Source of the DNA: SURF-32 sp964648365
GTDB taxonomy: Bacteria > Planctomycetota > Phycisphaerae > UBA1845
Length of the DNA stretch: 64,000 nt
Assembly: GCA_964648365.1 (NCBI GenBank)
Contig: CAZYLK010000006.1
Coordinates: 1-64,000, forward strand
Direction: 5' to 3'
Every line of letters begins with the position of its first letter. Position 1 is the stretch's first letter. The notes under the pieces were generated by a model that made no database searches, was not told the origin of the DNA, and was given only the letters and a program-made list of their open reading frames with translations. A program made the position numbers and the translations under genes. Shown piece by piece: positions 54,360 to 62,205 of the stretch.

Positions 54360-54923
54360 TCAGTTTTCCGTAGTAATCCGGGTATTGTCGTCAGTGGTGA
54401 TTTCCGTAGGCGATTCCGAATTCACCAGAATCCACTGGGCCTGAATCTTGCGGTTCGCCGTACTGCTCTGTACGGTCGTCAGACCCGTCGACGGCGTGCC
54501 TTCGATTTCCAGCACCCCACCATCCGACCCGGTCGTTACGACAATGTCATAGTCGAGTTGGATGCCGTGCCCGTCTCCGATGAAGAGCGACGCGACGGTC
54601 AAAGCCCCCGTGTCCTGGACCATCAGCGGCGTGGGCGACTGGTCATCCAGAATAACGCTGTCTGCGGTAGCGCCCCCCTGTCCGGGATAGCCCGAGCCGA
54701 GCCAGTTGTCGTCGTTGGTCCGGTTGCCGTTCAAAGCGCTGGCGCCCGACCAGACGTAAAGCGTTCCCGCGAGCACCGGCGCAGCAAGCGCGGCCGAAAC
54801 CGCGACGATTCGCATGATCGATGGCGCGAAGCGAGTCGAGCGGCGGTCAGAACGCGCTACTCGTCCCTCGGAGGTCGGAGGTCGGAGGTCGGAGGTCGGA
54901 GGTCGGAGGTCGGAGGCCGACAT
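54360..54923 (-). CDS. Exported NW-motif beta protein, short form 1 (first gene of the operon)
   Basis: Two starts are possible. An ATG at 54923 has a good GAGAGGA about 8 bases upstream and gives 187 residues, but the first 35 are translated from an octamer repeat (SDLRPPTS units). An ATG at 54815 gives 151 residues beginning with a proper signal peptide (MRIVAVSAALAAPVLAG) and matches the length of the 149-residue paralogue. The repeat probably inserted between ribosome site and original start. The mature part carries YVWSGASALNGNRTNDDNWLG, then VASLFIGDGHG. Function unknown. All five genes behind it run in the same direction with 37-49 bp gaps. Confidence 0.75.
   Translation of the reverse strand: MSASDLRPPTSDLRPPTSEGRVARSDRRSTRFAPSIMRIVAVSAALAAPVLAGTLYVWSGASALNGNRTNDDNWLGSGYPGQGGATADSVILDDQSPTPLMVQDTGALTVASLFIGDGHGIQLDYDIVVTTGSDGGVLEIEGTPSTGLTTVQSSTANRKIQAQWILVNSESPTEITTDDNTRITTEN
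54868..54919 (+). repeat. GGTCGGAG octamer tandem repeat
   Basis: About six head-to-tail copies of GGTCGGAG (plus strand). It lies between the likely Shine-Dalgarno and the signal-peptide start of the first gene of the exported-protein operon. Confidence 0.9.
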
Positions 54924-55379
54924 GGGTTGATTCCTCTCTGAGAACACCGCCATTCGCGCGACCGGGCAGCCGCGCGACGTACCGAGCAGGGTCCGCCACT
55001 GAACCACTTTGGACGCTACCCGATCGCCATGCACGTGTCAAGGAAAAAAAGGGAAGACTTTTTTTGGCCCGTTCGTCACGCCTATTGTTCGTGGCACCAG
55101 TCCGCTGGAATCAGCCCGCGCGGGAAATTTGACTTGCATGCCTCCCTCGGCTAGTTATGCACGATTAAGGCAGGCAGGAGCCATGAAGCGTGCGCGGCCG
55201 GTCCGCACCTCGCGATATGCGATCTATCCGTTGATTTCACAAGGTGTTGCAGTCCTGGCGTCCGGCGCCGAACGGACCCGACCGGGGGGTTTAATCCATT
55301 CACGGCACTCGTATCGACGCCGCACTGCGCCGCCGGCCTTCGGCGCGGCGACCCCGGCTCCACTGGCAAAGGCAATAGC
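54924..55379. other. Divergent intergenic region
   Basis: This 456-bp region separates the leftward exported-protein operon from the rightward S1/fatty-acid operon. It contains an A/T-rich symmetrical stretch (GGAAAAAAAGGG and CTTTTTTTGG around 55041-55070), a promoter candidate at 55129-55157 and a possible 66-codon frame. No other feature is visible. Confidence 0.5.
55129..55157 (+). promoter_or_regulatory. Candidate promoter of the S1/FabZ/KS operon
   Basis: TTGACT (55129-55134), then 17 bp, then TAGTTA (55152-55157). The -35 is 5 of 6 to consensus and the -10 is weak. It precedes the small frame at 55183 and the S1 gene. Confidence 0.35.
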
Positions 55380-55383
55380 ATGA
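55183..55383 (+). CDS. Possible 66-residue peptide coupled to the S1 gene
   Basis: An ATG preceded by GGCAGGAG (2-base gap, closer than ideal) opens a 66-codon frame. Its stop TGA overlaps the S1 start in an ATGA. The peptide is arginine- and alanine-rich without family features. It could be a coupling leader or chance. Confidence 0.25.
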   Translation: MKRARPVRTSRYAIYPLISQGVAVLASGAERTRPGGLIHSRHSYRRRTAPPAFGAATPAPLAKAIA

Positions 55384-56945
55384 GTGATCTACCACCGTCG
55401 GGTTCGTCGCCGCGCGACGCCGCAACGTCCGGGCCGACCTACCCGCCCCACCACGGCGAGTCGCACCCCGAGCCGCCCGCACCCGCTGACGACGGCGGCG
55501 CGGCCGACATCGATCGCGAAGTCGCCGAGGCCATGGCTCAGATGTCCGCCGACGACCTGGCGGAACTGGGCGGCGGCGTGCCCGCCGCGGCCCGACGCGG
55601 CGACCCCACCGAGCCGGGCACCGAAACGACCGGCACCGTGGTCGGCGTGGTCGGCGAGGACGTGTTCCTCCAGTTCGGCGACAAGCTCCAGGGCGTCATG
55701 CCGCGGCACCAGTTCGGCAAGAACGAGGCCGTCGACGTCGGCCGCCGCGTGGACGTGCTGGTCGAGCGCTACGACCGCGAGAACGACCTGGTCATCTGCA
55801 CCCGACAGGGCGCGGTGCAGCGGGCGACCTGGACGACGCTCAACCCGGGCATGCTGGTCGAAGGCCGCATCAGCGGCATGAACAAGGGCGGGCTGGAGGT
55901 CGACCTGAAAGGCATCCGCGCGTTTCTGCCCGCGTCGCACGTCGAGATCGGCCACGTCAAGGACATCTCGGTCTACATCGGGCAAAGCGTCCGCTGCGAA
56001 GTGCTGGAGGTGGACCGGCGTTCGAAGAACGTCACGCTCAGCCGCCGCAAGGTGCTGGAAAAGGAGCGCGCGGAGCAGGCCGAGAAGGTCCGGGCGGAAC
56101 TGGCGGAAGGCCAGATCCGCAAGGGCGTCGTCGGCAACCTGACCGACTTCGGCGCCTTCGTGGACATCGGCGGCGTGGACGGCCTGATCCACATCAGCGA
56201 TCTGAGCTGGACGCCGGTGCGGCGCGTCTCCGACGTCGTCACGCCCGGCCAGGAGGTCGAGGTCAAGATCCTCAAGATAGACGTCGAGCGCGATCGCATA
56301 TCCCTGGGCCTCAAGCAGGTCGCGCCGGACCCGTGGACGGGCGTGGAAGACCGCTATCCGGTCGGGACGGCGCTGTCCGCCCGCGTAATGCGGGTGGCCG
56401 ATTTCGGCGCCTTCGCGGAACTGGAGCCTGGGGTGGACGGGCTGATCCCGGTCAGCGAGATGAGCTGGGGGCGGGTCAACACGCCGGCGGACGCCGTCAG
56501 CGTGGGGCAGGTCGTGCCGGTGGTCGTCATCCGGGTGGAGCCGGAGAAGCGGCGGCTGGCGCTGAGCATGAAGCAGGCGACGGCCGATCCGTGGAGCGGC
56601 GTGCTGGAGGGCTTCGAGAAGGGCCAGCTTGTCACCGGCAAAGTGACGCGGCTGGCGGATTTCGGCGCATTCGTCGAGTTGGCGCCGGGCGTCGAGGGGA
56701 TGATTCACATTTCGGAGATGTCGGACCAGCGCGTCCGCACCTGTGCCGACGTGGTTCAGGTCGGGCAGACCGTGGAAACGCGCGTGCTGGACGTTGACGC
56801 GGGCAAGCGGCGGATCGCGCTGTCGATCAAGGCGGTCACGGCGGCCCCGGCGCCGGAGCCGGCCGCGGCTGAGGCGGACCACGCACATCGACCGCAGAAG
56901 AAGCGTCCGCGCCGCGGCGGTCTGTCGTCCGACTGGTCCTGGTAG
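55380..56945 (+). CDS. Protein with five S1 RNA-binding domains
   Basis: The 521-residue protein has an acidic N terminus (about 1-75). Five S1 domains follow, in order near residues 80-150, 158-230, 240-315, 325-400 and 410-485. The best are GVVGNLTDFGAFVDIGGVDGLIHISDLSW, VADFGAFAELEPGVDGLIPVSEMSW and LADFGAFVELAPGVEGMIHISEMSD. A basic tail (PQKKRPRRGG) ends SSDWSW. This resembles ribosomal protein bS1 (usually six domains) and related multi-S1 proteins, so it may bind mRNA or the ribosome. It heads an operon with FabZ-, ACP- and KS-like genes, and the FabZ gene starts 7 bases after its stop. Whether it is bS1 itself or a paralogue cannot be decided here. Confidence 0.88.
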   Translation: MSDLPPSGSSPRDAATSGPTYPPHHGESHPEPPAPADDGGAADIDREVAEAMAQMSADDLAELGGGVPAAARRGDPTEPGTETTGTVVGVVGEDVFLQFGDKLQGVMPRHQFGKNEAVDVGRRVDVLVERYDRENDLVICTRQGAVQRATWTTLNPGMLVEGRISGMNKGGLEVDLKGIRAFLPASHVEIGHVKDISVYIGQSVRCEVLEVDRRSKNVTLSRRKVLEKERAEQAEKVRAELAEGQIRKGVVGNLTDFGAFVDIGGVDGLIHISDLSWTPVRRVSDVVTPGQEVEVKILKIDVERDRISLGLKQVAPDPWTGVEDRYPVGTALSARVMRVADFGAFAELEPGVDGLIPVSEMSWGRVNTPADAVSVGQVVPVVVIRVEPEKRRLALSMKQATADPWSGVLEGFEKGQLVTGKVTRLADFGAFVELAPGVEGMIHISEMSDQRVRTCADVVQVGQTVETRVLDVDAGKRRIALSIKAVTAAPAPEPAAAEADHAHRPQKKRPRRGGLSSDWSW

Positions 56946-56952
56946 TGCGATC

Positions 56953-57456
56953 ATGAAGTTCGCCCTTCTCGACCGGATCGTAGCCCTGGAGCCAGGCGCG
57001 TCCATCCGCGCGCGGAAGGCGGTCAGCGCGTCCGAGGAGTACCTCCAGGATCACTTTCCCACGTTTCCGGTGCTGCCGGGCGTGTTCATGCTGGAGGCGC
57101 TGGCGGAGGCCGCGCGGTGGCTGGTCCATGCGTCGCGGGACTTCCGGCACAGCGTCGTCTTGCTGGCGGAAGCCAAAAACGTTACATACAAGAGCTTCGT
57201 AATGCCGGGGGATACCCTGGAGGTGGACGTGGTCTGCCGCGACATGGACGAGGACCACAGTTCGTTCGCCGGTTCCGGCACGTCCAACGGCGTGGAAGTG
57301 GTCAAAGCCAGGTTCGGGCTGCGGCATTTCTCGTTGGCGCAGCGGGGGCCGCAATGGGCCCAGGTGGATCGCGAGCTGATCGCCGACGCCCGCCGTCGCT
57401 TCAGCGCCCTGCGGTCCGGCCTGGAAGCTCCGGCCGCCCGACGTACCGACGAATGA
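56953..57456 (+). CDS. FabZ-like hotdog dehydratase 1
   Basis: The 167-residue protein matches the beta-hydroxyacyl-ACP dehydratase fold. EEYLQDHFPTFPVLPGVFMLEALAEAARW carries the catalytic His (in DHFP) and Glu (in MLEALAE). It is followed by AEAKNVTYKSFVMPGDTLEVDVVC. Compared with FabZ it has about 20 extra C-terminal residues rich in arginine and alanine. It probably removes water from 3-hydroxyacyl-ACP in type II fatty-acid or polyketide synthesis. The ATG at 56953 lies 7 bases after the S1 gene; no strong Shine-Dalgarno is visible. Confidence 0.85.
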   Translation: MKFALLDRIVALEPGASIRARKAVSASEEYLQDHFPTFPVLPGVFMLEALAEAARWLVHASRDFRHSVVLLAEAKNVTYKSFVMPGDTLEVDVVCRDMDEDHSSFAGSGTSNGVEVVKARFGLRHFSLAQRGPQWAQVDRELIADARRRFSALRSGLEAPAARRTDE

Positions 57457-57497
57457 CACACGGCCGGTCAAGCGCAAGTGAGTGGAGGTCTGATCTG

Positions 57498-57899
57498 ATG
57501 CCGCCAACCCGCGAGGATTTGTTTACCAAGGTCCGGGACGTCCTTGTCGACGCACTCGGCGTCGACGAGGACGAAGTCACGGAAGACGCCAAGCTCGAGG
57601 CGGACCTGGGCGCGGAAAGCATCGACTATCTCGATATCGTCTTCCGCCTGGAAAAGACCTTCGGGATCAAGATCCAGAAGAACGAGCTGTTCCCCGACGA
57701 CATCCTGAACAACCCGGACTACGTCGACGGCGAAACGCTCACGCCGGCGGGTCTGGAGAAGCTCAAGGCGGCGATGCCGCACGCGGACTTCGGGGCGTTC
57801 GGAACCTCCGCGCAGGTGTCTGAGATTCCCAACCTGTTTACGGTTTCGACCATCGTCAACTTCGTCAACGCCAAGCTCGCGGAAGGCGCGGCCGCGTAG
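57498..57899 (+). CDS. Acyl carrier protein, extended
   Basis: The 133-residue protein starts as a normal ACP. VRDVLVDALGVDEDEVTEDAKLEADLGAESIDYLDIVFRLEKTF contains the phosphopantetheine serine in GAESID, where most ACPs have GxDSLD. An acidic tail follows, with an extra segment after residue 75 (ILNNPDYVDGETLTPAGLEKLKAAMPHADFG) and a final helix (VSTIVNFVNAKL). Ordinary ACPs have about 80 residues, so this one is about 50 longer, probably by an insertion between helices III and IV. A GGAGG lies 11 bases before the ATG at 57498. The carrier serves the dehydratases and ketosynthases of this operon. Confidence 0.88.
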   Translation: MPPTREDLFTKVRDVLVDALGVDEDEVTEDAKLEADLGAESIDYLDIVFRLEKTFGIKIQKNELFPDDILNNPDYVDGETLTPAGLEKLKAAMPHADFGAFGTSAQVSEIPNLFTVSTIVNFVNAKLAEGAAA

Positions 57900-57911
57900 G
57901 CCGAGGCAGTC

Positions 57912-58406
57912 ATGCGGTGGATGTGGATTGACCGATTCGTGGAGTTCAGTTCCGGCCGCCGGGCCGTGGCGATCAAGAACGTCACCCTGGCGGAAGAGCA
58001 CCTGCACGACCACTTCCCCGCCTGGCCGGTCATGCCGCCGGCGCTGATGATCGAAGGCATGGCCCAGACCGCGGGAATCCTGGCCGGCGAGGCGCGCGGA
58101 TTCCGCGAAAACGTCATCCTGGCGAAGATCCGGTCGGCGTCCTTTTCCAGCTATGCGGTGCCCGGCGACCAGATTCGTTACGAGGCCGAGCTGGCGACGG
58201 TGGACGAACATGCAGCGTCGTCGACCGGGGTGGTCCGCATTAACGGCGAACCGGCCGGCACGGTCGACCTGCTCTTTTCGCACGTCGGGTCGAATGCGCC
58301 CGTGAAGGGCCTGCCGGCGCACAACTTCGTCTTTACCGAGCAGTTCATGCGGCTGTTCCGCACCACGGTGCAGTTCGCCGCCGACGCGGAGGAGAAGTCG
58401 CCATGA
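57912..58406 (+). CDS. FabZ-like hotdog dehydratase 2
   Basis: The 164-residue protein is a second FabZ-type hotdog domain. EEHLHDHFPAWPVMPPALMIEGMAQTAGIL has the catalytic His and Glu, but PG is replaced by PP (PVMPPA) at the active-site turn. LAKIRSASFSSYAVPGDQIRYEAELA follows. It is only distantly similar to dehydratase 1, so the two may form a heterodimer or act on different chain lengths. The end overlaps the next gene by an ATGA. Confidence 0.86.
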   Translation: MRWMWIDRFVEFSSGRRAVAIKNVTLAEEHLHDHFPAWPVMPPALMIEGMAQTAGILAGEARGFRENVILAKIRSASFSSYAVPGDQIRYEAELATVDEHAASSTGVVRINGEPAGTVDLLFSHVGSNAPVKGLPAHNFVFTEQFMRLFRTTVQFAADAEEKSP

Positions 58407-59746
58407 AAAGCGAACGCCGGGTCGTGGTGACGGGCATCGGGCCGGCGACGCCGATCGGGATCGGCGCGGAAGCCTATTGGGAGGCGCTGCTGCGCAGGCA
58501 GTGCGGCATCGCGACGATCACGGCGTTCGATCCGTCGCAGATGGCCGCCCGCATCGGCGGTGTGCTGCCGTCCCACAGCATGGGCGACTTCATCCCCAAG
58601 ACCTACCGCAAGAACAACAAGGTCATGTCGGACGATACGCGCATCGCGGTCGTCTGCGCCCATCAGGCGGCGCTCGACGCGGGGCTGAACACCGCCTGCC
58701 TGATCGCCCGGGGCGAGGCCAAGGGACCGTCGAACGTCGATCCGACCCGTTTCGGCGCCAACATCGGCGCCGGGCTGATCTGCGCCGACCTGCCCGAACT
58801 CGCCGGCGCGCTGTCCACGGCCGCAGACCCCGAAACGGGAACCTTCAGCCACGCCCGCTGGGGGCGCGAAGGCATGGCGAACCTGACGCCGCTGTGGCTG
58901 CTCAAGTTTCTGCCGAACATGCTGGCGTGTCACGTGACGATCGTGCATGACGCGCAGGCGCCGTCGAACACGATCACTTGCGGCGAGGCCTCCAGCCATC
59001 TGGCCATCGGCGAAGCGTTTCGGACCATCTCCCGAGGCGCGGCCGACGTGGTCATCTGCGGCGGCGCCGAAAGCAAGATGAACCCCATGGCGCTGGCCCG
59101 CCCGCTGCTGTTCGAGCGGCTGACCACCGACGACAACGACAATCCTCAGGGCGCCTGCCGCCCCTTCGGCGCGGACAGCCGCGGCACCGTCGCCTCTGAA
59201 GGGGGCGGGCTGGTGATCCTGGAGTCGCTCGATCACGCCCGTGGCCGTGGCGCCCGCATTTATGCCGAGGTTGTCGGATTCGGAGCCGCCAGCAATACCC
59301 ATGACTGGCGCGCACCCGACCCGACCGGCGCCCCCGTGCGCCTGGCATTGGAGAACGCACTGCGCGACGCCGACATCGCGGCCGCCGACGTGGGTCTGGC
59401 CGTGCCGTTCGGCTGCGGCATTCCGGCTCACGATGCGTCGGAATCCGCCGGGTGGAACGCCGTGTTCGCGGCACATCTGGAGCAGATGCGCGCCGTTGCC
59501 ACCAAGGGGCTGATCGGCGTCAACGGCGCCGGCAGCGGCGCGATCGACTTTGCGACCGCGGTCCTTGCCCTCTACCGCAATACCGTTCCGCCATCCGCCA
59601 ACACGGAGCGGCTCGCCGCCGAGTGCGCCTTCCGCTTCGTGCAGGACGATCCCGCCGACGCCAATGCGGAGTACGCCGTCACCACCGCGTTCGCGCTGAG
59701 CGGATCGCAGAACGCCGCCCTGGTTGTGCGCAAGTTCGAGGAGTGA
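58403..59746 (+). CDS. Ketosynthase-like protein lacking catalytic histidines (chain-length-factor-like)
   Basis: The 447-residue protein has the thiolase-type KS fold, with VTGIGPATPIGIGAEAYWEALL at the start and CRPFGADSRGTVASEGGGLVILE in the middle. In place of the TACA active-site loop it reads TITCGEASSH. The two catalytic histidine motifs are missing: HGTGT is PFGCGIPAHDASE, and the GHxxGA helix is GVNGAGSGAID. It therefore probably cannot decarboxylate or condense alone and resembles the KS-beta or chain-length factor subunit of type II polyketide and aryl-polyene systems, which pairs with an active KS. Its partner would be the next gene, 8 bp downstream. Confidence 0.82.
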   Translation: MKSERRVVVTGIGPATPIGIGAEAYWEALLRRQCGIATITAFDPSQMAARIGGVLPSHSMGDFIPKTYRKNNKVMSDDTRIAVVCAHQAALDAGLNTACLIARGEAKGPSNVDPTRFGANIGAGLICADLPELAGALSTAADPETGTFSHARWGREGMANLTPLWLLKFLPNMLACHVTIVHDAQAPSNTITCGEASSHLAIGEAFRTISRGAADVVICGGAESKMNPMALARPLLFERLTTDDNDNPQGACRPFGADSRGTVASEGGGLVILESLDHARGRGARIYAEVVGFGAASNTHDWRAPDPTGAPVRLALENALRDADIAAADVGLAVPFGCGIPAHDASESAGWNAVFAAHLEQMRAVATKGLIGVNGAGSGAIDFATAVLALYRNTVPPSANTERLAAECAFRFVQDDPADANAEYAVTTAFALSGSQNAALVVRKFEE

Positions 59747-59754
59747 GACCCCCG

Positions 59755-61059
59755 ATGGAGCGACGCATCGTCATCACCGGCATGGGCTGGATCACACCGC
59801 TCGGACACGACATCGAATCCGTGTGGAAGCGGCTGCTCGCAGGCGACAGCGGCGTCGCGCCCACGGCGCTGTTCGATGCCGCCACCTACCCGACCACCTT
59901 CTCCGCCCAGGTGAAGGACTTCGATCCGCAGCAGTTCATCGGCGACGCATGGAAGCGGCACGCCGACGCCAATCGTAATACACAGTTCGCCCTGGCCGCG
60001 GCAGACCTCGCCTGGCGCGACGCGGGACTCGCCGGCATCGCGGCGGTCGATCCGACCCGTGTCGGGCTCTACCTGGGTGGCGGTGAAGGCGCTATTGACT
60101 TTGACAACTTCGTTGATGCGGCATTGACGGCCTGTCGCGACGACGACGGCCAGGCGATTCCGCTCGACGCGGCCCGCTGGGCGAAGCGGGCGATGTTCAT
60201 TTTGAACGCAACCCGCGAGATGGAGCAGGAGCCGAACCTGCCGGCGAGCCACCTGGCGGTGCGTTTCGACGCCCGCGGGCCAAACTTCAACACGCTCACC
60301 GCCTGCGCCGCCAGCACGCAGGCCATCGGCGAGGCCGCACAGATGATCCGCCGCGGAGACGCCGACGTCGTCATCACCGGCGGCACGCACAGCATGATCC
60401 ACCCGCTGGGCGTCACCGGCTTCAACCGCCTGACCGCGCTGTCCACCCACAACGAGAATCCACAACGGGCGTCGCGCCCGTTCGATCGCAATCGAGACGG
60501 GTTCGTCCTCGGCGAGGGGTCGGGGATCATCATCCTTGAGTCGCTCGAGCACGCCCGCAATCGCGGCGCGGAGGTGAAGGCGGAGATCGCCGGTTACGGC
60601 TCGACGGCCGACGCGTTCCGGATTACGGACATCCACGACGAGGGTCGTGGCGCGATCGCCGCGATGCGACTGGCGATGGAAAGCGCCGGCGTCGGCGTGG
60701 GCGACATCGACTATATTTCTGCGCACGGCACCGGCACGGCCGAGAACGACACGATCGAAACGCTCGCCATCCGCAAGCTGTTCGGCACGCGGGCGCCGAA
60801 GGTGCCGGTCAGCAGCATCAAGAGCATGATGGGGCATCTGATCGCAGCGGCAGGCGTCGTGGAAGTGATTACGTGTGTCCTGGCGATTCGCGACGGCGTG
60901 CTGCCGCCAACCATCAATTACCAGACGCCCGATCCGAACTGCGGGCTGGATTACGTTCCCAACCAGGCGCGGAAGGCGAACGTGAACGTGGTGCTGTCCA
61001 ACAGCTTCGGGTTCGGTGGGCAGAATGACACGGTCGTCGTGCGCCGCTTCGTCGCGTAA
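59755..61059 (+). CDS. fabF: 3-oxoacyl-ACP synthase II (FabF-like ketosynthase)
   Basis: The 434-residue protein is a complete KAS II. It starts RIVITGMGWITPLGHDIESVWKRLL. The active cysteine lies in NTLTACAASTQAIGEAA. The two histidines appear in DYISAHGTGTAENDTIE and MMGHLIAAAGVVE, with the lysine in SSIKSMMGH, and PFDRNRDGFVLGEGSGIIILE is present. It condenses malonyl-ACP with acyl-ACP in fatty-acid or polyketide elongation and should pair with the KS-like protein encoded directly before it. This closes the operon. A hairpin without T run follows at 61081-61104. Confidence 0.93.
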   Translation: MERRIVITGMGWITPLGHDIESVWKRLLAGDSGVAPTALFDAATYPTTFSAQVKDFDPQQFIGDAWKRHADANRNTQFALAAADLAWRDAGLAGIAAVDPTRVGLYLGGGEGAIDFDNFVDAALTACRDDDGQAIPLDAARWAKRAMFILNATREMEQEPNLPASHLAVRFDARGPNFNTLTACAASTQAIGEAAQMIRRGDADVVITGGTHSMIHPLGVTGFNRLTALSTHNENPQRASRPFDRNRDGFVLGEGSGIIILESLEHARNRGAEVKAEIAGYGSTADAFRITDIHDEGRGAIAAMRLAMESAGVGVGDIDYISAHGTGTAENDTIETLAIRKLFGTRAPKVPVSSIKSMMGHLIAAAGVVEVITCVLAIRDGVLPPTINYQTPDPNCGLDYVPNQARKANVNVVLSNSFGFGGQNDTVVVRRFVA

Positions 61060-61413
61060 AATCGCGGTGCGGCGGCAGAACGCCCGCAGCAAAAAAAGCG
61101 GGCGGTGGGGCGTGACAGGTCACGTGGAGACGGTTATACTCCGACGCCGTCGGTGTTCTCCGAGTTTCGGAGGGCATTCTCACCGGGGATCATCGCGCGG
61201 GTTCGTCGACCGATGGGGAAAACGAGCCACGCATGTCGCCTCCCGGCGGTCTATACCGCCGTCGAAGCCGATCACCGTCGTTGATCGTTGAGGCATTCGA
61301 TGCTACGCTGACGCAGCCTTTCGCCGGCCGCTCGCGGTTCGAGGGAACTTGCGGGTGTATCAGGTCGATGCCACGCGGAACTATCCTCGACTCGATGCTG
61401 CGTCCGATGCTCG
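61060..61413. other. Intergenic stretch before coaE
   Basis: About 350 bp without a supported gene. They contain the hairpin at 61081-61104 and a weak promoter candidate (TTGATC at 61281-61286, 17 bp, TACGCT at 61304-61309). Confidence 0.5.
61081..61104 (+). terminator. Hairpin after the KS operon
   Basis: CGCCCGC and GCGGGCG form a 7-bp perfect stem around an A-rich 10-nt loop, 21 bases past the fabF stop. There is no T tract after it on the plus strand, so termination is uncertain. Confidence 0.4.
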
Positions 61414-62100
61414 ATGGCGTCGGACAAGCCCAGCGGAGAAACGATCACGGTCCGACAGCAGCGATCGCCCGGCTCGATGCGCGATAAACCGATCATCGGA
61501 CTGGTCGGCAGCATCGGCGCGGGAAAGTCGACGGTCGCCTCGGTACTGGGTTCGCTCGGCGCCGGCGTGATCGACTCCGACCGCGAGGCGCATCGGGAAC
61601 TGGCTTCTCCCGAAGTGGCGGCGACTCTTGCAGACTGGTGGGGCGAAGCCGTGGCGCCGGGTGGCCGCGTGGATCGCGCCGCCGTGGCCCGGATTGTCTT
61701 TCGGGACGCCGCCGAGCTGCGCCGGCTCGAGTCGCTGCTGTATCCGCGGATGGCCCGGCGACGCGGGGAGGTGATCGAGCGCTGGATGGCGGATCCCACC
61801 ATCCGCGCCGTGGTGCTCGACAGCCCCAAGCTGTACGAAGCGGGGCTGGACCGGGATTGCGACGCCGTGATCTGTGTCGACGCCCCGCGAGAGGTTCGGT
61901 TGGCGCGACTGGCGGCCGCTCGCGGCTGGAACGCCGCCGAACTGGATCGGCGGGAGAATTCCCAGATTTCACTGGACGAGAAGAAAAAGAAGGCCGACTA
62001 TATCGTTAGCAACAACTCCAGCGCCGAGGCGCTGCCCGCCCTGGTCGAAAAGGTTCTTGAAGACATCCTCGACCGGTTCGCGCGGCGGCCCGTCTCCTAG
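61414..62100 (+). CDS. coaE: Dephospho-CoA kinase
   Basis: The protein has 228 residues from this start, or 207 from the ATG at 61477, which fits the usual length better; neither start has a clear Shine-Dalgarno. The P-loop is IIGLVGSIGAGKSTVASVLGSLGA, followed by VIDSDREAHREL, the DxD-type substrate site. The lid region has LDSPKLYEAGLDRDCDAVICV and NSQISLDEKKKKADYIVSNN, both characteristic of CoaE. It performs the last step of coenzyme A synthesis, phosphorylating the ribose 3' hydroxyl. It lies between the ACP/KS operon and rho, a link to acyl metabolism that may be accidental. Confidence 0.93.
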   Translation: MASDKPSGETITVRQQRSPGSMRDKPIIGLVGSIGAGKSTVASVLGSLGAGVIDSDREAHRELASPEVAATLADWWGEAVAPGGRVDRAAVARIVFRDAAELRRLESLLYPRMARRRGEVIERWMADPTIRAVVLDSPKLYEAGLDRDCDAVICVDAPREVRLARLAAARGWNAAELDRRENSQISLDEKKKKADYIVSNNSSAEALPALVEKVLEDILDRFARRPVS

Positions 62101-62205
62101 TTCGACGGCCCCGCCCTCGGCGCTGCCCCGGAGTATCCGGTACTTCATCGGGTCATCCCTGTTCTTATCAGTCAAACCACCCATTACCTTCAGGAGGTAA
62201 GTCCC

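Noticed and set aside
54868..54919. CRISPR or phage attachment site
   Set aside because: It is a pure octamer tandem without spacers and with no integrase nearby.
55009..55182. Longer version of the small frame before the S1 gene
   Set aside because: It runs through A/T-rich non-coding sequence and has no start signal; only the part from 55183 has a purine-rich leader.
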